A DNA stretch of 23,433 nt from UBA3839 sp902776985 (GCA_902776985.1 CACYSD010000031.1:1-23433); one strand, 5' to 3'; counted from the first letter of the stretch, positions 1 through 7,966 are shown. The notes: generated by a model not told the origin, from the sequence alone. A program made the numbers and translations.

Positions 1-10
1 TTGTCATTAT

Positions 11-41
11 TTTGCTGCTTGAGTAACTTGTTGTAATTTTG
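11..41 (+). promoter_or_regulatory. Bacteroidota-type promoter for pepT-hslR
   Basis: TTTG at 11-14 and TAATTTTG at 34-41 are separated by exactly 19 nt, a full match to the TTTG/TAnnTTTG pattern read by the Bacteroidota primary sigma. A transcript would start near 48 and leave a leader of about 45 nt before the pepT ATG at 96. No strong Shine-Dalgarno is present, as is usual in this phylum. Confidence 0.7.
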
Positions 42-54
42 CATAGAATTCTAT

Positions 55-73
55 AATGAATTTTTCATTCTTC
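55..73. repeat. Short AT-rich repeat, copy 1 (pepT leader)
   Basis: The 19-mer AATGAATTTTTCATTCTTC contains an inverted repeat (AATGAA, 3 nt, TTCATT). It matches 18 of 19 positions of a second copy at 22429-22447, also in a gene-flanking position. The function is unknown. It could be a small dispersed intergenic repeat or simple AT-rich convergence. Confidence 0.35.
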
Positions 74-95
74 ATGCTACATTCTTCATTTTCTT

Positions 96-1316
96 ATGAC
101 ATTAGTTGATAGATTTTTAAAATATGTAAGTTTCGATACTCAATCAAGTGAGGAATCGGAAACTACTCCAAGTACCAAGAAGCAATTTGAGTTGGCTAAG
201 TTCTTAAAGTCAGAACTTGAAGAACTGGGTCTTCAAAATGTTGAATTGAATGACAAGTGTTATTTGTATGCTACGTTACCAGGTAATTCAAACAAGACAT
301 TGCCAACTGTTGGCTTTATTGCTCATCTTGATACAAGCCCTGATTGTTCCGGAGCTAATGTAAAGCCTCGGATTATTCAGAATTATGATGGGTCAGATAT
401 AGAATTGAGTGAAGGAATTCTCTCTTCACCTTCTAAGTTTCCCGAATTACTTAACCATGTTGGTGAAGATTTAATTGTGACTGATGGCCATACATTGCTT
501 GGTGCGGATGATAAAGCTGGTATAGCAGAAATTGTTTCTGCATGTGAATATCTTATCATTCATCCTGAGATAGAGCATGGCGATGTTCATATCGCATTCA
601 ACCCTGACGAAGAGATAGGCCAAGGTGCGCATAACTTTGAAGTAAAGAGGTTTGGTTGCGACTTTGCTTACACTATGGATGGTAGTGAGGTCGGTGAGAT
701 AGAATTTGAAAATTTCAATGCTGCTTCAGCTAAGGTGAAGATAAACGGTTGCAGTGTGCATCCTGGTTATGCTAAAGGTAAGATGATTAATGCTGGTCGC
801 ATTGCTGCTGAACTCGTTGGTTTGATGCCTGAATCAGAAACTCCAGAAAAGACTGAAGGATATGAAGGATTCTTCCACTTAACTTGTATTTCCGGTAATT
901 GTGAAGAAGCATCATTATCGTATATTATTCGTGATCATGACAGAAAGAGGTTCGGAGAACGTAAGTCAACGATTAAGTCTGTCGTTGCATCTTTGAATGA
1001 GAAATATGGTGAAGGTGTTGTGGAATTGAATCTTCAAGACCAATATTATAATATGCGTGAAAAGGTAGAGCCGAAGATGTATATTATTGATATTGCCAAA
1101 GAAGCTATTGCACGTACAGGCGTTGAACCTCGTGTCCGTGCAATCAGAGGTGGTACAGATGGCGCTCAATTGTCTTTCATGGGTCTTCCTTGTCCCAATA
1201 TCTTTGCAGGTGGTATCAATTTCCATGGACCTCATGAGTTTTGTCCTTTACAAAGTATGGAAAAAGCTATGATGACGGTAGTTAATATCTGTGAGATAGT
1301 AGCTCAGCGTTTTTAG
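96..1316 (+). CDS. pepT: Peptidase T (tripeptide aminopeptidase)
   Basis: Cytosolic zinc aminopeptidase of family M20B that removes the N-terminal residue from tripeptides, feeding amino-acid recycling. The 406-aa length fits the family (E. coli about 408). The expected metal and catalytic residues are visible: His77 and Asp79 in AHLDTSPD, Asp139 in LLGADDKAG, Glu172/Glu173 in NPDEEIGQGA, Asp195 in TMDGSEVGE, and His377 in NFHGPHEF near the C-terminus. The lid/dimerisation domain lies roughly at 205-310. There is no signal peptide. The ATG at 96 begins the conserved N-terminus and follows a full promoter. The S4-domain gene starts 20 nt downstream on the same strand, so the two are probably co-transcribed. 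Nothing looks damaged. Confidence is high from the motif set; the numbering against E. coli is from memory of the family. Confidence 0.96.
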   Translation: MTLVDRFLKYVSFDTQSSEESETTPSTKKQFELAKFLKSELEELGLQNVELNDKCYLYATLPGNSNKTLPTVGFIAHLDTSPDCSGANVKPRIIQNYDGSDIELSEGILSSPSKFPELLNHVGEDLIVTDGHTLLGADDKAGIAEIVSACEYLIIHPEIEHGDVHIAFNPDEEIGQGAHNFEVKRFGCDFAYTMDGSEVGEIEFENFNAASAKVKINGCSVHPGYAKGKMINAGRIAAELVGLMPESETPEKTEGYEGFFHLTCISGNCEEASLSYIIRDHDRKRFGERKSTIKSVVASLNEKYGEGVVELNLQDQYYNMREKVEPKMYIIDIAKEAIARTGVEPRVRAIRGGTDGAQLSFMGLPCPNIFAGGINFHGPHEFCPLQSMEKAMMTVVNICEIVAQRF

Positions 1317-1336
1317 TACAATTAATATGATGGATT

Positions 1337-1783
1337 ATGGCAGAAGCAAGATTAGATAAGTTCCTTTGGGCTGCTCGTATTTTCAAGACTCGCACAATAG
1401 CTGCTGACGCTTGTAAGAATGGACGAGTAATGATTGATGGTGTTAAGATGAAACCGTCGCGTATGGTTAAGGAGGGTGATGTGATTCAGGTACGCAAACC
1501 GCCAGTAACCTATTCTTTCCGTATTTTAAAGGCAATTCAGAATAGGGTGGGTGCCAAACTGGTTCCAGAAATTATCGAGAATGTCACGACTCCAGATCAG
1601 TATGAATTACTGGAAATGAACCGAATTGCAGGATTCGTGAACAGAGCACGTGGAACAGGGCGTCCGACGAAGAAGGAACGTCGTGATTTGGATGAGTTTA
1701 CCATGCCTGCATTTTATGGAGACTTCGATTTCGATGACGATGACGACGATGATGACGAATACGAAGAAAGCATACCAGAGTAA
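1337..1783 (+). CDS. hslR: S4-domain RNA-binding protein, Hsp15-like
   Basis: Small S4-fold protein related to Hsp15, which in E. coli binds free 50S subunits carrying nascent peptidyl-tRNA and helps recycle stalled subunits. Residues about 3-55 form the S4 domain (ARLDKFLWAARIFKTRT, then KNGRVMIDGVKMKPSRMVKEGD). A basic stretch follows (RARGTGRPTKKERRD). The last 20 or so residues are an acidic tail with eight consecutive Asp, encoded by an irregular GAC/GAT run at about 1731-1760. The basic-then-acidic layout is common in Bacteroidota members. The gene follows pepT by 20 nt. Its TAA stop (1781-1783) lies in the loop of the transcription terminator. It converges on pth, whose product acts on peptidyl-tRNA released in the same quality-control process. 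The precise Hsp15 role is inferred from the family. Confidence 0.85.
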   Translation: MAEARLDKFLWAARIFKTRTIAADACKNGRVMIDGVKMKPSRMVKEGDVIQVRKPPVTYSFRILKAIQNRVGAKLVPEIIENVTTPDQYELLEMNRIAGFVNRARGTGRPTKKERRDLDEFTMPAFYGDFDFDDDDDDDDEYEESIPE

Positions 1784-1809
1784 TTCTGATATGCTTTCTT
1801 CTTTTTTTT
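1764..1809 (+). terminator. Rho-independent terminator overlapping the hslR stop
   Basis: AAGAAAGCATA (1764-1774) pairs perfectly with TATGCTTTCTT (1790-1800) and is followed by eight T at 1802-1809. The hslR TAA is inside the loop, so the last codons form part of the hairpin. A second, weaker pairing (CAGAG with TTCTG) extends into the loop. It may also limit readthrough from pth on the other strand. Confidence 0.8.
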
Positions 1810-1822
1810 GTTTATCCTTTCG

Positions 1823-2386
1823 TTATTTGTTATTGAACTGATTCATCGCTGTATTTATACCAGCAAGACAGAAGGTCTTTATAGCATCGGTGGCAACAGT
1901 TATTCGTTCATCCATTGTCTTCAAGTCTTCGTCAGTGAATTGTCCCAACACAAAATCAACTTGCCCACCACGAGGAAAATCATTGCCTATACCAAACTTC
2001 AGCCTTGCATATTGCTGGCTTCCTACGGTGCTGGCAATGTGTTTGAGTCCGTTGTGCCCGGCATCACTTCCGTTAGGACGAAGCCTGAGTTTACCAAAAG
2101 GCAGAGAAAGATCGTCACAGATAATCAGAATACGCTCGAGAGGAATCTTCTCCTGCTGCATCCAGTAACGAACAGCGTTTCCGCTTAGGTTCATATATGT
2201 GGATGGTTTGACTATTACAACTTCTGCATTCTTGATTCTTCCTTTCGCCACAAATCCATAGCGCTTGTCGGCAAAGGTGGCATTGATAGACTGTGCAAGT
2301 GCATCTACTACACGAAATCCTATGTTGTGACGAGTGCCTACATATTCATCACCAATGTTGCCAAGACCTACAATTAGATATTTCAT
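1823..2386 (-). CDS. pth: Peptidyl-tRNA hydrolase
   Basis: Cytosolic esterase that frees tRNA from prematurely released peptidyl-tRNA. The core is canonical: MKYLIVGLGNIGDEY at the start, the TRHNIGF segment with the catalytic His, KPSTYMNLSG, ICDDLSLPFGKLRLRPNGSDAGHNG with the catalytic Asp, and the FGIG-RGG segment toward the C-terminus. I start it at the ATG at 2386, which gives 187 aa, the usual size, and begins exactly at the conserved first strand. The frame stays open upstream to an ATG at 2455, which would add 23 residues (MNLLSKFLSIFQKEPQ...). That longer form cannot be excluded. It lies downstream of rplY on the same strand, an arrangement also seen as ctc-pth in other bacteria, but a hairpin lies between them (2473-2534), so pth may depend on readthrough. 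Confidence 0.94.
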   Translation of the reverse strand: MKYLIVGLGNIGDEYVGTRHNIGFRVVDALAQSINATFADKRYGFVAKGRIKNAEVVIVKPSTYMNLSGNAVRYWMQQEKIPLERILIICDDLSLPFGKLRLRPNGSDAGHNGLKHIASTVGSQQYARLKFGIGNDFPRGGQVDFVLGQFTDEDLKTMDERITVATDAIKTFCLAGINTAMNQFNNK

Positions 2387-2472
2387 TGTGTTTTGCGATT
2401 CTGTGATTTGTGGTTCTTTTTGAAAAATGCTTAAGAATTTACTTAACAGATTCATGACTTAATGAAGCATTT

Positions 2473-2534
2473 AAAAAAGTAAGGATTTTAAGGTGATTGG
2501 TCTTTAGTTGACTTCTTGCTCCCTTAAAATCCTT
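2473..2534 (-). terminator. Hairpin terminator after rplY
   Basis: A perfect 13-bp inverted repeat, AAGGATTTTAAGG (2481-2493) and CCTTAAAATCCTT (2522-2534), with a 28-nt loop. Read on the minus strand it is followed, after three bases, by six T (2473-2478). It lies between the rplY stop and the pth start. The arm sequence CCTTAAAATCCTT recurs exactly in the pgk terminator near 6581-6593. Confidence 0.65.
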
Positions 2535-2590
2535 TTATTGTGAATTCAATTTAATGCGTTGTGCATTGCTTGAATTGCGAAGAGTCTGTA

Positions 2591-3184
2591 TTATTCTTCA
2601 GTTGCCTCTGCTGCTGCACGTGCTGCACGAGTCATACGAACTGCACAAACGACAACTTCCTTAGAAGTGATGATTTCAAGTCCTTCGAAACTGAGTTCAG
2701 CAACTTTAAGAGACTTGCCAAGACCGAGGCTTGTAACATCGATGTTGAGTGTGTCTGGGAATGCAGTGTAAGGAGCTTTAACCTTGAGCTTGCGAACGTT
2801 GAGAGCGAGCTTACCACCGGCACGTACACCTTCTGCCAAACCATTGAGCTTAACAGGGATCTCCATAACGATAGGAGCGTCTGTGATCTGATAGAAGTCA
2901 ACGTGTACAGGAATGTCCTTTACGAAATCGTTCTGGAGTTCCTTAAGAATAACCTTGATTTCCTTGCCTTCGATGTTGAGGTTGATGATGTAAACGTTTG
3001 GAGTGTAGATGACTTTTGCAAGTTCCTTCTGAGAAACAACGATAGACTGTGCTTTTGGAAGTCCGTTAGCGTCTTTCTCTACGCCATATACTACACATGG
3101 AACCATTTCTGCGCGGCGAAGGTCGCGGCTTGCTTTCTTGCCAAGGTCTTTGCGAACCTGAGCGTTAAGTGTAATTTCTTTCAT
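2591..3184 (-). CDS. rplY: 50S ribosomal protein L25, CTC/TL5 two-domain form
   Basis: Binds 5S rRNA in the large subunit. The N-terminal L25 domain (about 1-90: MKEITLNAQVRKDLGKKASR, VPCVVYG, and the NVYIINLNIEGKEIKVILKELQ strands) contacts 5S rRNA. It is followed by the TL5/CTC beta domain (about 98-180: HVDFYQITDAPIVMEIPVKL, RAGGKLALNVRKLKVKAP, NIDVTSLGLGKSLKVAEL). The last 15 or so residues are Ala/Glu-rich (RAARAAAEATEE), a common ending in this family. At 197 aa the length is normal for the general-stress CTC form. A TAACTTTG promoter element lies about 110 nt upstream. It is the first gene of a probable rplY-pth unit. Confidence 0.95.
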   Translation of the reverse strand: MKEITLNAQVRKDLGKKASRDLRRAEMVPCVVYGVEKDANGLPKAQSIVVSQKELAKVIYTPNVYIINLNIEGKEIKVILKELQNDFVKDIPVHVDFYQITDAPIVMEIPVKLNGLAEGVRAGGKLALNVRKLKVKAPYTAFPDTLNIDVTSLGLGKSLKVAELSFEGLEIITSKEVVVCAVRMTRAARAAAEATEE

Positions 3185-3294
3185 TGTTTTGTAGTTTTGT
3201 GTTACTATGAATTAAGTATTTCTGCTTAATCTGCCATCACACGTGGAGACTCGTCCGAAGGCGACTCCTTGGATGCTTCAGATGAAAAGCGGTG

Positions 3295-3326
3295 CAAAGT
3301 TACTACTTTTTCTTGGTTTGAGGAAA
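3295..3326 (-). promoter_or_regulatory. Probable promoter for rplY
   Basis: On the minus strand TAACTTTG (3295-3302) matches TAnnTTTG. Twenty nt further upstream is TTTC (3323-3326), an imperfect -33 element. It sits in the gap between the TPR gene and rplY and gives a leader of roughly 100 nt. Confidence 0.5.
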
Positions 3327-3346
3327 TATACTCCGAACTATTTTTG

Positions 3347-5605
3347 TCAACCTTGCATTTCTGCATTGAGAATTACAGCATCGTATAGCATTTCAAGCTG
3401 TTTTACGTTCGGATTGCTCTGTGAAGACAGTATTTTCACAGAGTCGATGAATTCTCTTTTATATGTTTGTTCGGCTTTGTCCGTAGTCTGGAACAATTTC
3501 CAGCTAAGACACAGGTTATTATATGACTCTTTAAGATTTCCGCTGAGGAATTGTGCCAGTCCGGAATGGGTAAGGGTGGTGTAACGCTGTACTGTATCTG
3601 CCGATTCCTGAGTCAGAATCTTATTGAAAAGCTCTATGGATTTTTCTGTATTGCCGGCAAGTAGTTGTACCCAAGCCAATCTGTCGTTTAACGATTCCTC
3701 GTCTTTCAGATATACAGCTTTGTATAACAGTGGCAGCTCTTCCTCGTACTTTTTCTGTTGCTCAAGACAGTCGATTTTGCGAATGATATAACGTAGATTG
3801 TCCGAGTCGGTTTCGAGCAGCATATCATAGTAGATCTCTGCATTGGAATACTGCTTAAGCTGGTATGCTGCCTGTGCAAGATGCTTAAGTGTCCAGTTTG
3901 AATTGGAATTAAGTTGAAAGGCTGTGGTATAGCTGTTGAGTGCCTCCTCTGTCAATCCTGTCTTCTGTTGGCAGAAACCTATCTGCTGCCACAAAATCAC
4001 ATCTGATTCCTGATTCTGCGGATTCTGTTCCATAAACAGATTCAACGCATCTGTATAGAATTCCTTGCGCATCAGAAACTCTGCCAGCTCATGTGTCTTT
4101 TCTTTGTGTTGTAGCAGAAGATTCAGCATTTGTATGTTGAGAGGTGTGAACTTCTCCTTGTTCTTGTCAAAAGGATTGTCAAATTGTGTGTGATATGGAT
4201 ATATGGTGAAGAATCTGTAAAGGTCACCTATGTAATTTCTGCTTACGTGTTTGGCTTTGGGTGAAGTGGTTAATTTACTGTTCAAAAGTTCTTCGACATC
4301 CTCGTCTTTGATTTGGCTGGCAAGACTGTTGCTGAGCATGTCGCGCCCCACGCTACCGATTTGCTCGGTCATGAAGTAGAAAGAATACTTGTCACTGTCG
4401 CAGAAGGGTGACAGACTGACAACCTTGTCGAAGAGAGTCGCGTATGACATGCCATCTGCAGACTTCTCCGTCTCCTGGTTCTTGCTTATGGTGGCAGTCA
4501 GAAGGGGATGATCCTTGTAGAAAGGAGTAAACCAGTGGGAGAGGGTATGAAAGAAAGAGTTTCCTTTGAGATGTGCAAACGAACTCATATAGACGTCAGC
4601 GCCATCCATTTGCATCTCCGCTATTTCCTGTATCTTGGAGTTTGCTTTATCGTCTTCCTCACGGTGATGCCATTCTGGGTTCTCACCGTTCTGCGTCATA
4701 TAGTTGTCAATTTCCTCAATGCCGAACTGTGTACGTCGGAACTGTGTGCTTTGCATTATTGCCGGAATAATATCGTTGCGCATCTTGGAATTGATAGTAT
4801 CCGTGAGGGTGGCGTACTGCAGTTGCATCAATATGCGGAAAGTGTCGTTTATGAAGTTGGGGTCTTCAAGGTATAACGACAGACGGGCTGAAACTTGTGA
4901 ATATTTCTTGATTTGCTTGTCGTAGCGACGGAGCACGAGAATTATTCCGACAATGGCTCTTTGGTTAAGTCTTACGTCTGTCTGCAAATAAGCGTCAAAC
5001 AGAAGCATAAGCTTCCGCTGGTCGAATGTCTCCAGTAATGACAATGTTACTGCGCTAATAAAGATGCATTTGTCCTCAATGAAGATGCTGTCGGAATTAA
5101 TCAGTTCCGTCGCAGTCTCGTAGTCACTTTTGTGCCATACATCACTGGTCCACACATAGTCAAACATTGATGTCAGAGTCTGCTCACGTTCGTTATGGTG
5201 TTCCTCCAACACTCTCGTCTGTATGGATTCGCGATCATTGGGATTCTCCTGCAGGTTGCGTAATGCAGAGCAGTGAGTTTGCAGTGAAAGGAGAATCCTG
5301 TCGAGTGTTATCCCCGTACGAAGGTATTTCAGAGTAATACAGTATTTTTCGTTGGTCTTGGTTTGTATGCGATTTAATCGCTGAGCACGTTCGCCCAGCA
5401 CGTAGCTTTGCTCTACAAGTTGGGAATAGAGCTTAGTGGCATTGGGATCGTCTACGCCTTGAACCATATAGCGCAGCAGCGTAACATAGGTGTTGCGCAT
5501 GTTGGCAAGTTCATTGTTGAGTTCATAGCTGTTGCTTGACTCAACAATTTTCTCGAGGCTTTTCAATATGTCAGCGAGGTTTGACGAACGAAAAATCTTT
5601 TCCAT
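3347..5605 (-). CDS. Large TPR-repeat protein of unknown function
   Basis: A 752-aa protein with no signal peptide or membrane segment, so presumably cytosolic. The first 500 residues are helical and match nothing I recognise. From about 525 to 740 there are TPR-like helix pairs (ILWQQIGFCQQKTGLTEEAL, WTLKHLAQAAYQLKQYSNAE, ESLNDRLAWVQLLAGNTEKS, SGLAQFLSGNLKESYNNL), typical of a protein-protein interaction scaffold. The ATG at 5605 lies 35 nt inside the 3' end of the upstream lipoprotein gene in a different frame, so translation is probably coupled and the two proteins may share a task. The N-terminal half has a centre of acidic and polar residues (about 310-330) that looks like a linker. Such proteins are widespread but uncharacterised in Bacteroidota. 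The function cannot be given from sequence. Confidence 0.85.
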   Translation of the reverse strand: MEKIFRSSNLADILKSLEKIVESSNSYELNNELANMRNTYVTLLRYMVQGVDDPNATKLYSQLVEQSYVLGERAQRLNRIQTKTNEKYCITLKYLRTGITLDRILLSLQTHCSALRNLQENPNDRESIQTRVLEEHHNEREQTLTSMFDYVWTSDVWHKSDYETATELINSDSIFIEDKCIFISAVTLSLLETFDQRKLMLLFDAYLQTDVRLNQRAIVGIILVLRRYDKQIKKYSQVSARLSLYLEDPNFINDTFRILMQLQYATLTDTINSKMRNDIIPAIMQSTQFRRTQFGIEEIDNYMTQNGENPEWHHREEDDKANSKIQEIAEMQMDGADVYMSSFAHLKGNSFFHTLSHWFTPFYKDHPLLTATISKNQETEKSADGMSYATLFDKVVSLSPFCDSDKYSFYFMTEQIGSVGRDMLSNSLASQIKDEDVEELLNSKLTTSPKAKHVSRNYIGDLYRFFTIYPYHTQFDNPFDKNKEKFTPLNIQMLNLLLQHKEKTHELAEFLMRKEFYTDALNLFMEQNPQNQESDVILWQQIGFCQQKTGLTEEALNSYTTAFQLNSNSNWTLKHLAQAAYQLKQYSNAEIYYDMLLETDSDNLRYIIRKIDCLEQQKKYEEELPLLYKAVYLKDEESLNDRLAWVQLLAGNTEKSIELFNKILTQESADTVQRYTTLTHSGLAQFLSGNLKESYNNLCLSWKLFQTTDKAEQTYKREFIDSVKILSSQSNPNVKQLEMLYDAVILNAEMQG

Positions 5606-6509
5606 AGAGATTGCGTGAACGCATCCATTGTGCGATCTGTGGGTTTAAGGTGTCTGTTGGCTGTTGTGCGTGCCTGAACTCTGGTACGCAGAAAACTGTG
5701 TCAGGCAATGATGGTGCCTGAGGAATATATTTAATAAGTCGTGAACGTGACTTTATTTTCTTCTGATTAATGAAATCTACAGCTTTGTTATATGCTTTAA
5801 CCATTGCATCGATGTCTTTCTTGCGATGCTTCATCACGCTGTCGTTAGCTACAACTGCCAGAATGTATTCGCTACAGTTAAGGCTGTCGCTACCGTTGAT
5901 GCGGTTCGCACCAAACGAAGTGCAGAATGATGCATAGGGTTCTGGAAGCAATGCTCCGTCGTACTGATTCTGGTTAAGCATTGCAGCCCTAAGCGGAATG
6001 TTGTTTATTTGTGGTTTGTTGAGATCCTCTGAAATCATTCCTACTGATTCGAGAATCTTGTCTGTGAGATAGTCAAGAGAAGAATTGCGTGTTATGGCAA
6101 CAATTTTCTCTTTTACGCTTTTTGTGTGTTTCAGACGTGATGTCGATGACGTTACGAGAAACAGGTGGAGATCGTTCTGGAATACAACGCCTATGCTGTC
6201 GCCTCGGCTTCTCCAAACCGAAGCCTTGACCATGTCGGTAACAATAATGTCGTCGTGGCTGAAGAAAAATGCTGTGTCGGCATCCATGGCAGATTCGTAG
6301 GTGTGCAGTTTAACACCATCAGGTATATCGTTGAAATAACCTTCTTGCTCAGCGATATAGAATGGCAAACATTCTACAGTCGGGAGCACTCCTATGCACA
6401 ATGCCGTTGAATCGGAGTCGTCGTTGCTGGTAGCAGAAGAGTCTCCATTGCCACATGACATGAAGAGTAGCACGAACGCACTTGCAATGGTTGCAAATAT
6501 TTTTCTCAT
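5571..6509 (-). CDS. Solute-binding lipoprotein, NMT1/SsuA-like, no transporter nearby
   Basis: A 312-aa periplasmic-binding-protein-like lipoprotein. MRKIFATIASAFVLLFMSC is a lipoprotein signal with Cys19 as the likely lipidated residue, followed by a Ser/Asp-rich tether. The body starts with CIGVLPTVECLPFYIAEQEGYF, which matches the opening of NMT1/THI5 and SsuA-type binding proteins ('low-cost access to the ligand, then a second lobe'). The hinge-like ALLPEPYASF segment is also typical (the 'D/E-x-P-A/Y' site in these families). I use the ATG at 6509 because it begins the signal peptide; the frame extends only to a TTG at 6539, inside the pgk terminator. No permease or ATPase gene is in the window, so it may supply a distant transporter or act as a sensor. 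It overlaps the TPR gene start by 35 nt. The ligand is unknown. Confidence 0.75.
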   Translation of the reverse strand: MRKIFATIASAFVLLFMSCGNGDSSATSNDDSDSTALCIGVLPTVECLPFYIAEQEGYFNDIPDGVKLHTYESAMDADTAFFFSHDDIIVTDMVKASVWRSRGDSIGVVFQNDLHLFLVTSSTSRLKHTKSVKEKIVAITRNSSLDYLTDKILESVGMISEDLNKPQINNIPLRAAMLNQNQYDGALLPEPYASFCTSFGANRINGSDSLNCSEYILAVVANDSVMKHRKKDIDAMVKAYNKAVDFINQKKIKSRSRLIKYIPQAPSLPDTVFCVPEFRHAQQPTDTLNPQIAQWMRSRNLYGKDFSFVKPR

Positions 6510-6529
6510 AACATTATTGAACCTATAAA

Positions 6530-6596
6530 AATAAATCAAGGATTCTAAGGATTCTCGGGATCAGAATTAATCCTATAAATCCTTAAAATCCTTGAT
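6530..6596 (-). terminator. Hairpin terminator after pgk
   Basis: ATCAAGGATTCTAAGGATT (6535-6553) pairs with AATCCTTAAAATCCTTGAT (6578-6596) over 19 positions with one mismatch, which is a G-T pair in RNA. An inner GGGAT/ATCCT pairing lies in the loop. On the minus strand the stem is followed by a T-rich tract (TTTATTTTTAT). The downstream lipoprotein gene begins 26 nt beyond the stem, with no obvious promoter of its own, so it may rely on readthrough. Confidence 0.7.
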
Positions 6597-6614
6597 GAGG
6601 AGTTTTATCAGTGA

Positions 6615-7862
6615 TTAGCCTTTGATTGCAGCTACTCCTGGGAGTACCTTACCTTCGATAGCTTCGAGGAGAGCACCACCACCAGTAGAGATGTAGCTAA
6701 CTTTGTCTTCGAGACCGAACTTGTGTACGCAAGCTACAGAGTCACCACCACCAACGAGTGAGAATGCTCCGTTTGCAGTTGCTTCTGCTACTGCGTCACC
6801 TACTGCACGGCTTCCTGCGCAGAAGTTGTCGAATTCAAATACACCTGCAGGACCATTCCAAAGAATTGTTTTTGCATCACGGATAGCTTTCTTGAAACGC
6901 TCCTGAGTTTCAGGACCTACGTCAAGACCTTCCCAACCTTCAGGAATTGCGTTGCTTGGGCAAACCTTCTGGTTAGCGTCGTTGCTGAAGCTGTCAGCGA
7001 TGATGCTGTCAGAAGCGAGAACGAGTTCTACACCGTTCTTCTTTGCAAGTTCTTCAACGCCAAGAGCTACGTCGAGCTTATCGTCTTCGCAGATAGAGTT
7101 ACCAACTGTACCTCCGTGAGCCTTCATGAATGTATATGTCATACCACCGCAGAGGATGAGACGGTCAACCTTGCCGAGGAGGTTTTCGATGATACCGATC
7201 TTTGTAGATACCTTAGAACCACCCATGATGGCAACGAATGGACGCTGGATGTTGCTGAGGACATTGTCAACTGCAGTAACTTCCTTCTCCATGAGAAGAC
7301 CGAGCATCTTGTTGTCTGCATCGAAGTAGTCAGCGATGACAGCTGTAGAAGCGTGACGACGGTGAGCTGTACCGAATGCGTCCATTACGTAGCAGTCTGC
7401 ATAGCTTGCGAGAGTCTTAGCAAATTCCTTCTGGCTTTCTTTCATTGCTTTCTTAGCCTGGTCGTATTCAGGAGTGCCTTTTTCTACGCCTACAGGCTTG
7501 CCTTCTTCTTCTGGATAGAAACGGAGGTTCTCGAGGAGAAGAACTTCACCAGCCTTGAGAGCTGCTGCCTGTTCTGCTGCCTTTGCGCAGTCTGGAGCGA
7601 ACTGAACTGGAGTGCCAAGTGCAGCTGCTACAGCGTCTTTAATCTGTGCGAGGGAAAGTTTAGGATTAACTTTGCCTTTAGGTTTACCCATGTGGCTCAT
7701 GATAATCAGTGAACCACCTCCTTCAAGGATGAGCTTCAGAGTAGGAAGAGCACCGCGGATACGGGTGTCGTCAGTGATTTTTCCATTCTCGTCAAGAGGC
7801 ACGTTGAAGTCAACGCGCACGATTGCCTTCTTACCGGCAAATTTGTAATCTTTGATTTCCAT
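6615..7862 (-). CDS. pgk: Phosphoglycerate kinase
   Basis: Glycolytic enzyme that transfers phosphate from 1,3-bisphosphoglycerate to ADP in the cytosol. At 415 aa it is full length. The N-lobe substrate site is clear (KAIVRVDFNVPLDENGKITDDTRIRGALPT, SHMGKPKG, LLLENLRFYPEEEG, DAFGTAHRRHAST). The hinge and nucleotide-binding C-lobe follow (RPFVAIMGGSKVSTK, LILCGGMTYTFMKA, TILWNGPAGVFE, FSLVGGGDSVACV, and STGGGALLEAIEGK near the end). Codon usage is visibly more restricted than in its neighbours, as expected for a highly expressed gene. It is monocistronic to judge from a TAACTTTG element upstream and a strong hairpin downstream. The start ATG at 7862 precedes the conserved MEIKDYKFAGKKAIVRVDFN opening. 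Confidence 0.98.
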   Translation of the reverse strand: MEIKDYKFAGKKAIVRVDFNVPLDENGKITDDTRIRGALPTLKLILEGGGSLIIMSHMGKPKGKVNPKLSLAQIKDAVAAALGTPVQFAPDCAKAAEQAAALKAGEVLLLENLRFYPEEEGKPVGVEKGTPEYDQAKKAMKESQKEFAKTLASYADCYVMDAFGTAHRRHASTAVIADYFDADNKMLGLLMEKEVTAVDNVLSNIQRPFVAIMGGSKVSTKIGIIENLLGKVDRLILCGGMTYTFMKAHGGTVGNSICEDDKLDVALGVEELAKKNGVELVLASDSIIADSFSNDANQKVCPSNAIPEGWEGLDVGPETQERFKKAIRDAKTILWNGPAGVFEFDNFCAGSRAVGDAVAEATANGAFSLVGGGDSVACVHKFGLEDKVSYISTGGGALLEAIEGKVLPGVAAIKG

Positions 7863-7943
7863 GTTGACAATGTTGTATTAAGTTGTGAATAAATAATATG
7901 CACTATTCTCTTTCTGTATGCAGATGCTCTGCACTTTAGAATG

Positions 7944-7951
7944 CAAAGTTA
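7944..7951 (-). promoter_or_regulatory. -7 element of the pgk promoter
   Basis: The minus strand reads TAACTTTG, an exact TAnnTTTG match, 82 nt upstream of the pgk ATG. The expected -33 TTTG is not clear at 19-21 nt spacing; only a T-rich stretch is present, so the call rests on the -7 element and position. Confidence 0.5.
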
Positions 7952-7966
7952 GGAAAAATCTTGATA

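Noticed and set aside
2561..3229. 222-aa plus-strand frame opposite rplY
   Set aside because: It lies wholly over a clear L25 gene, is Cys-rich and low in recognisable motifs, and is an antisense shadow of the biased codons of rplY.
6510..6539. Longer start (TTG at 6539) for the solute-binding lipoprotein
   Set aside because: It would place residues before a standard lipoprotein signal and overlap the pgk terminator; the ATG at 6509 fits the signal peptide.
7116..7712. 198-aa plus-strand frame opposite pgk
   Set aside because: Shadow of pgk, whose protein is fully canonical. No promoter or start signal supports the antisense frame.
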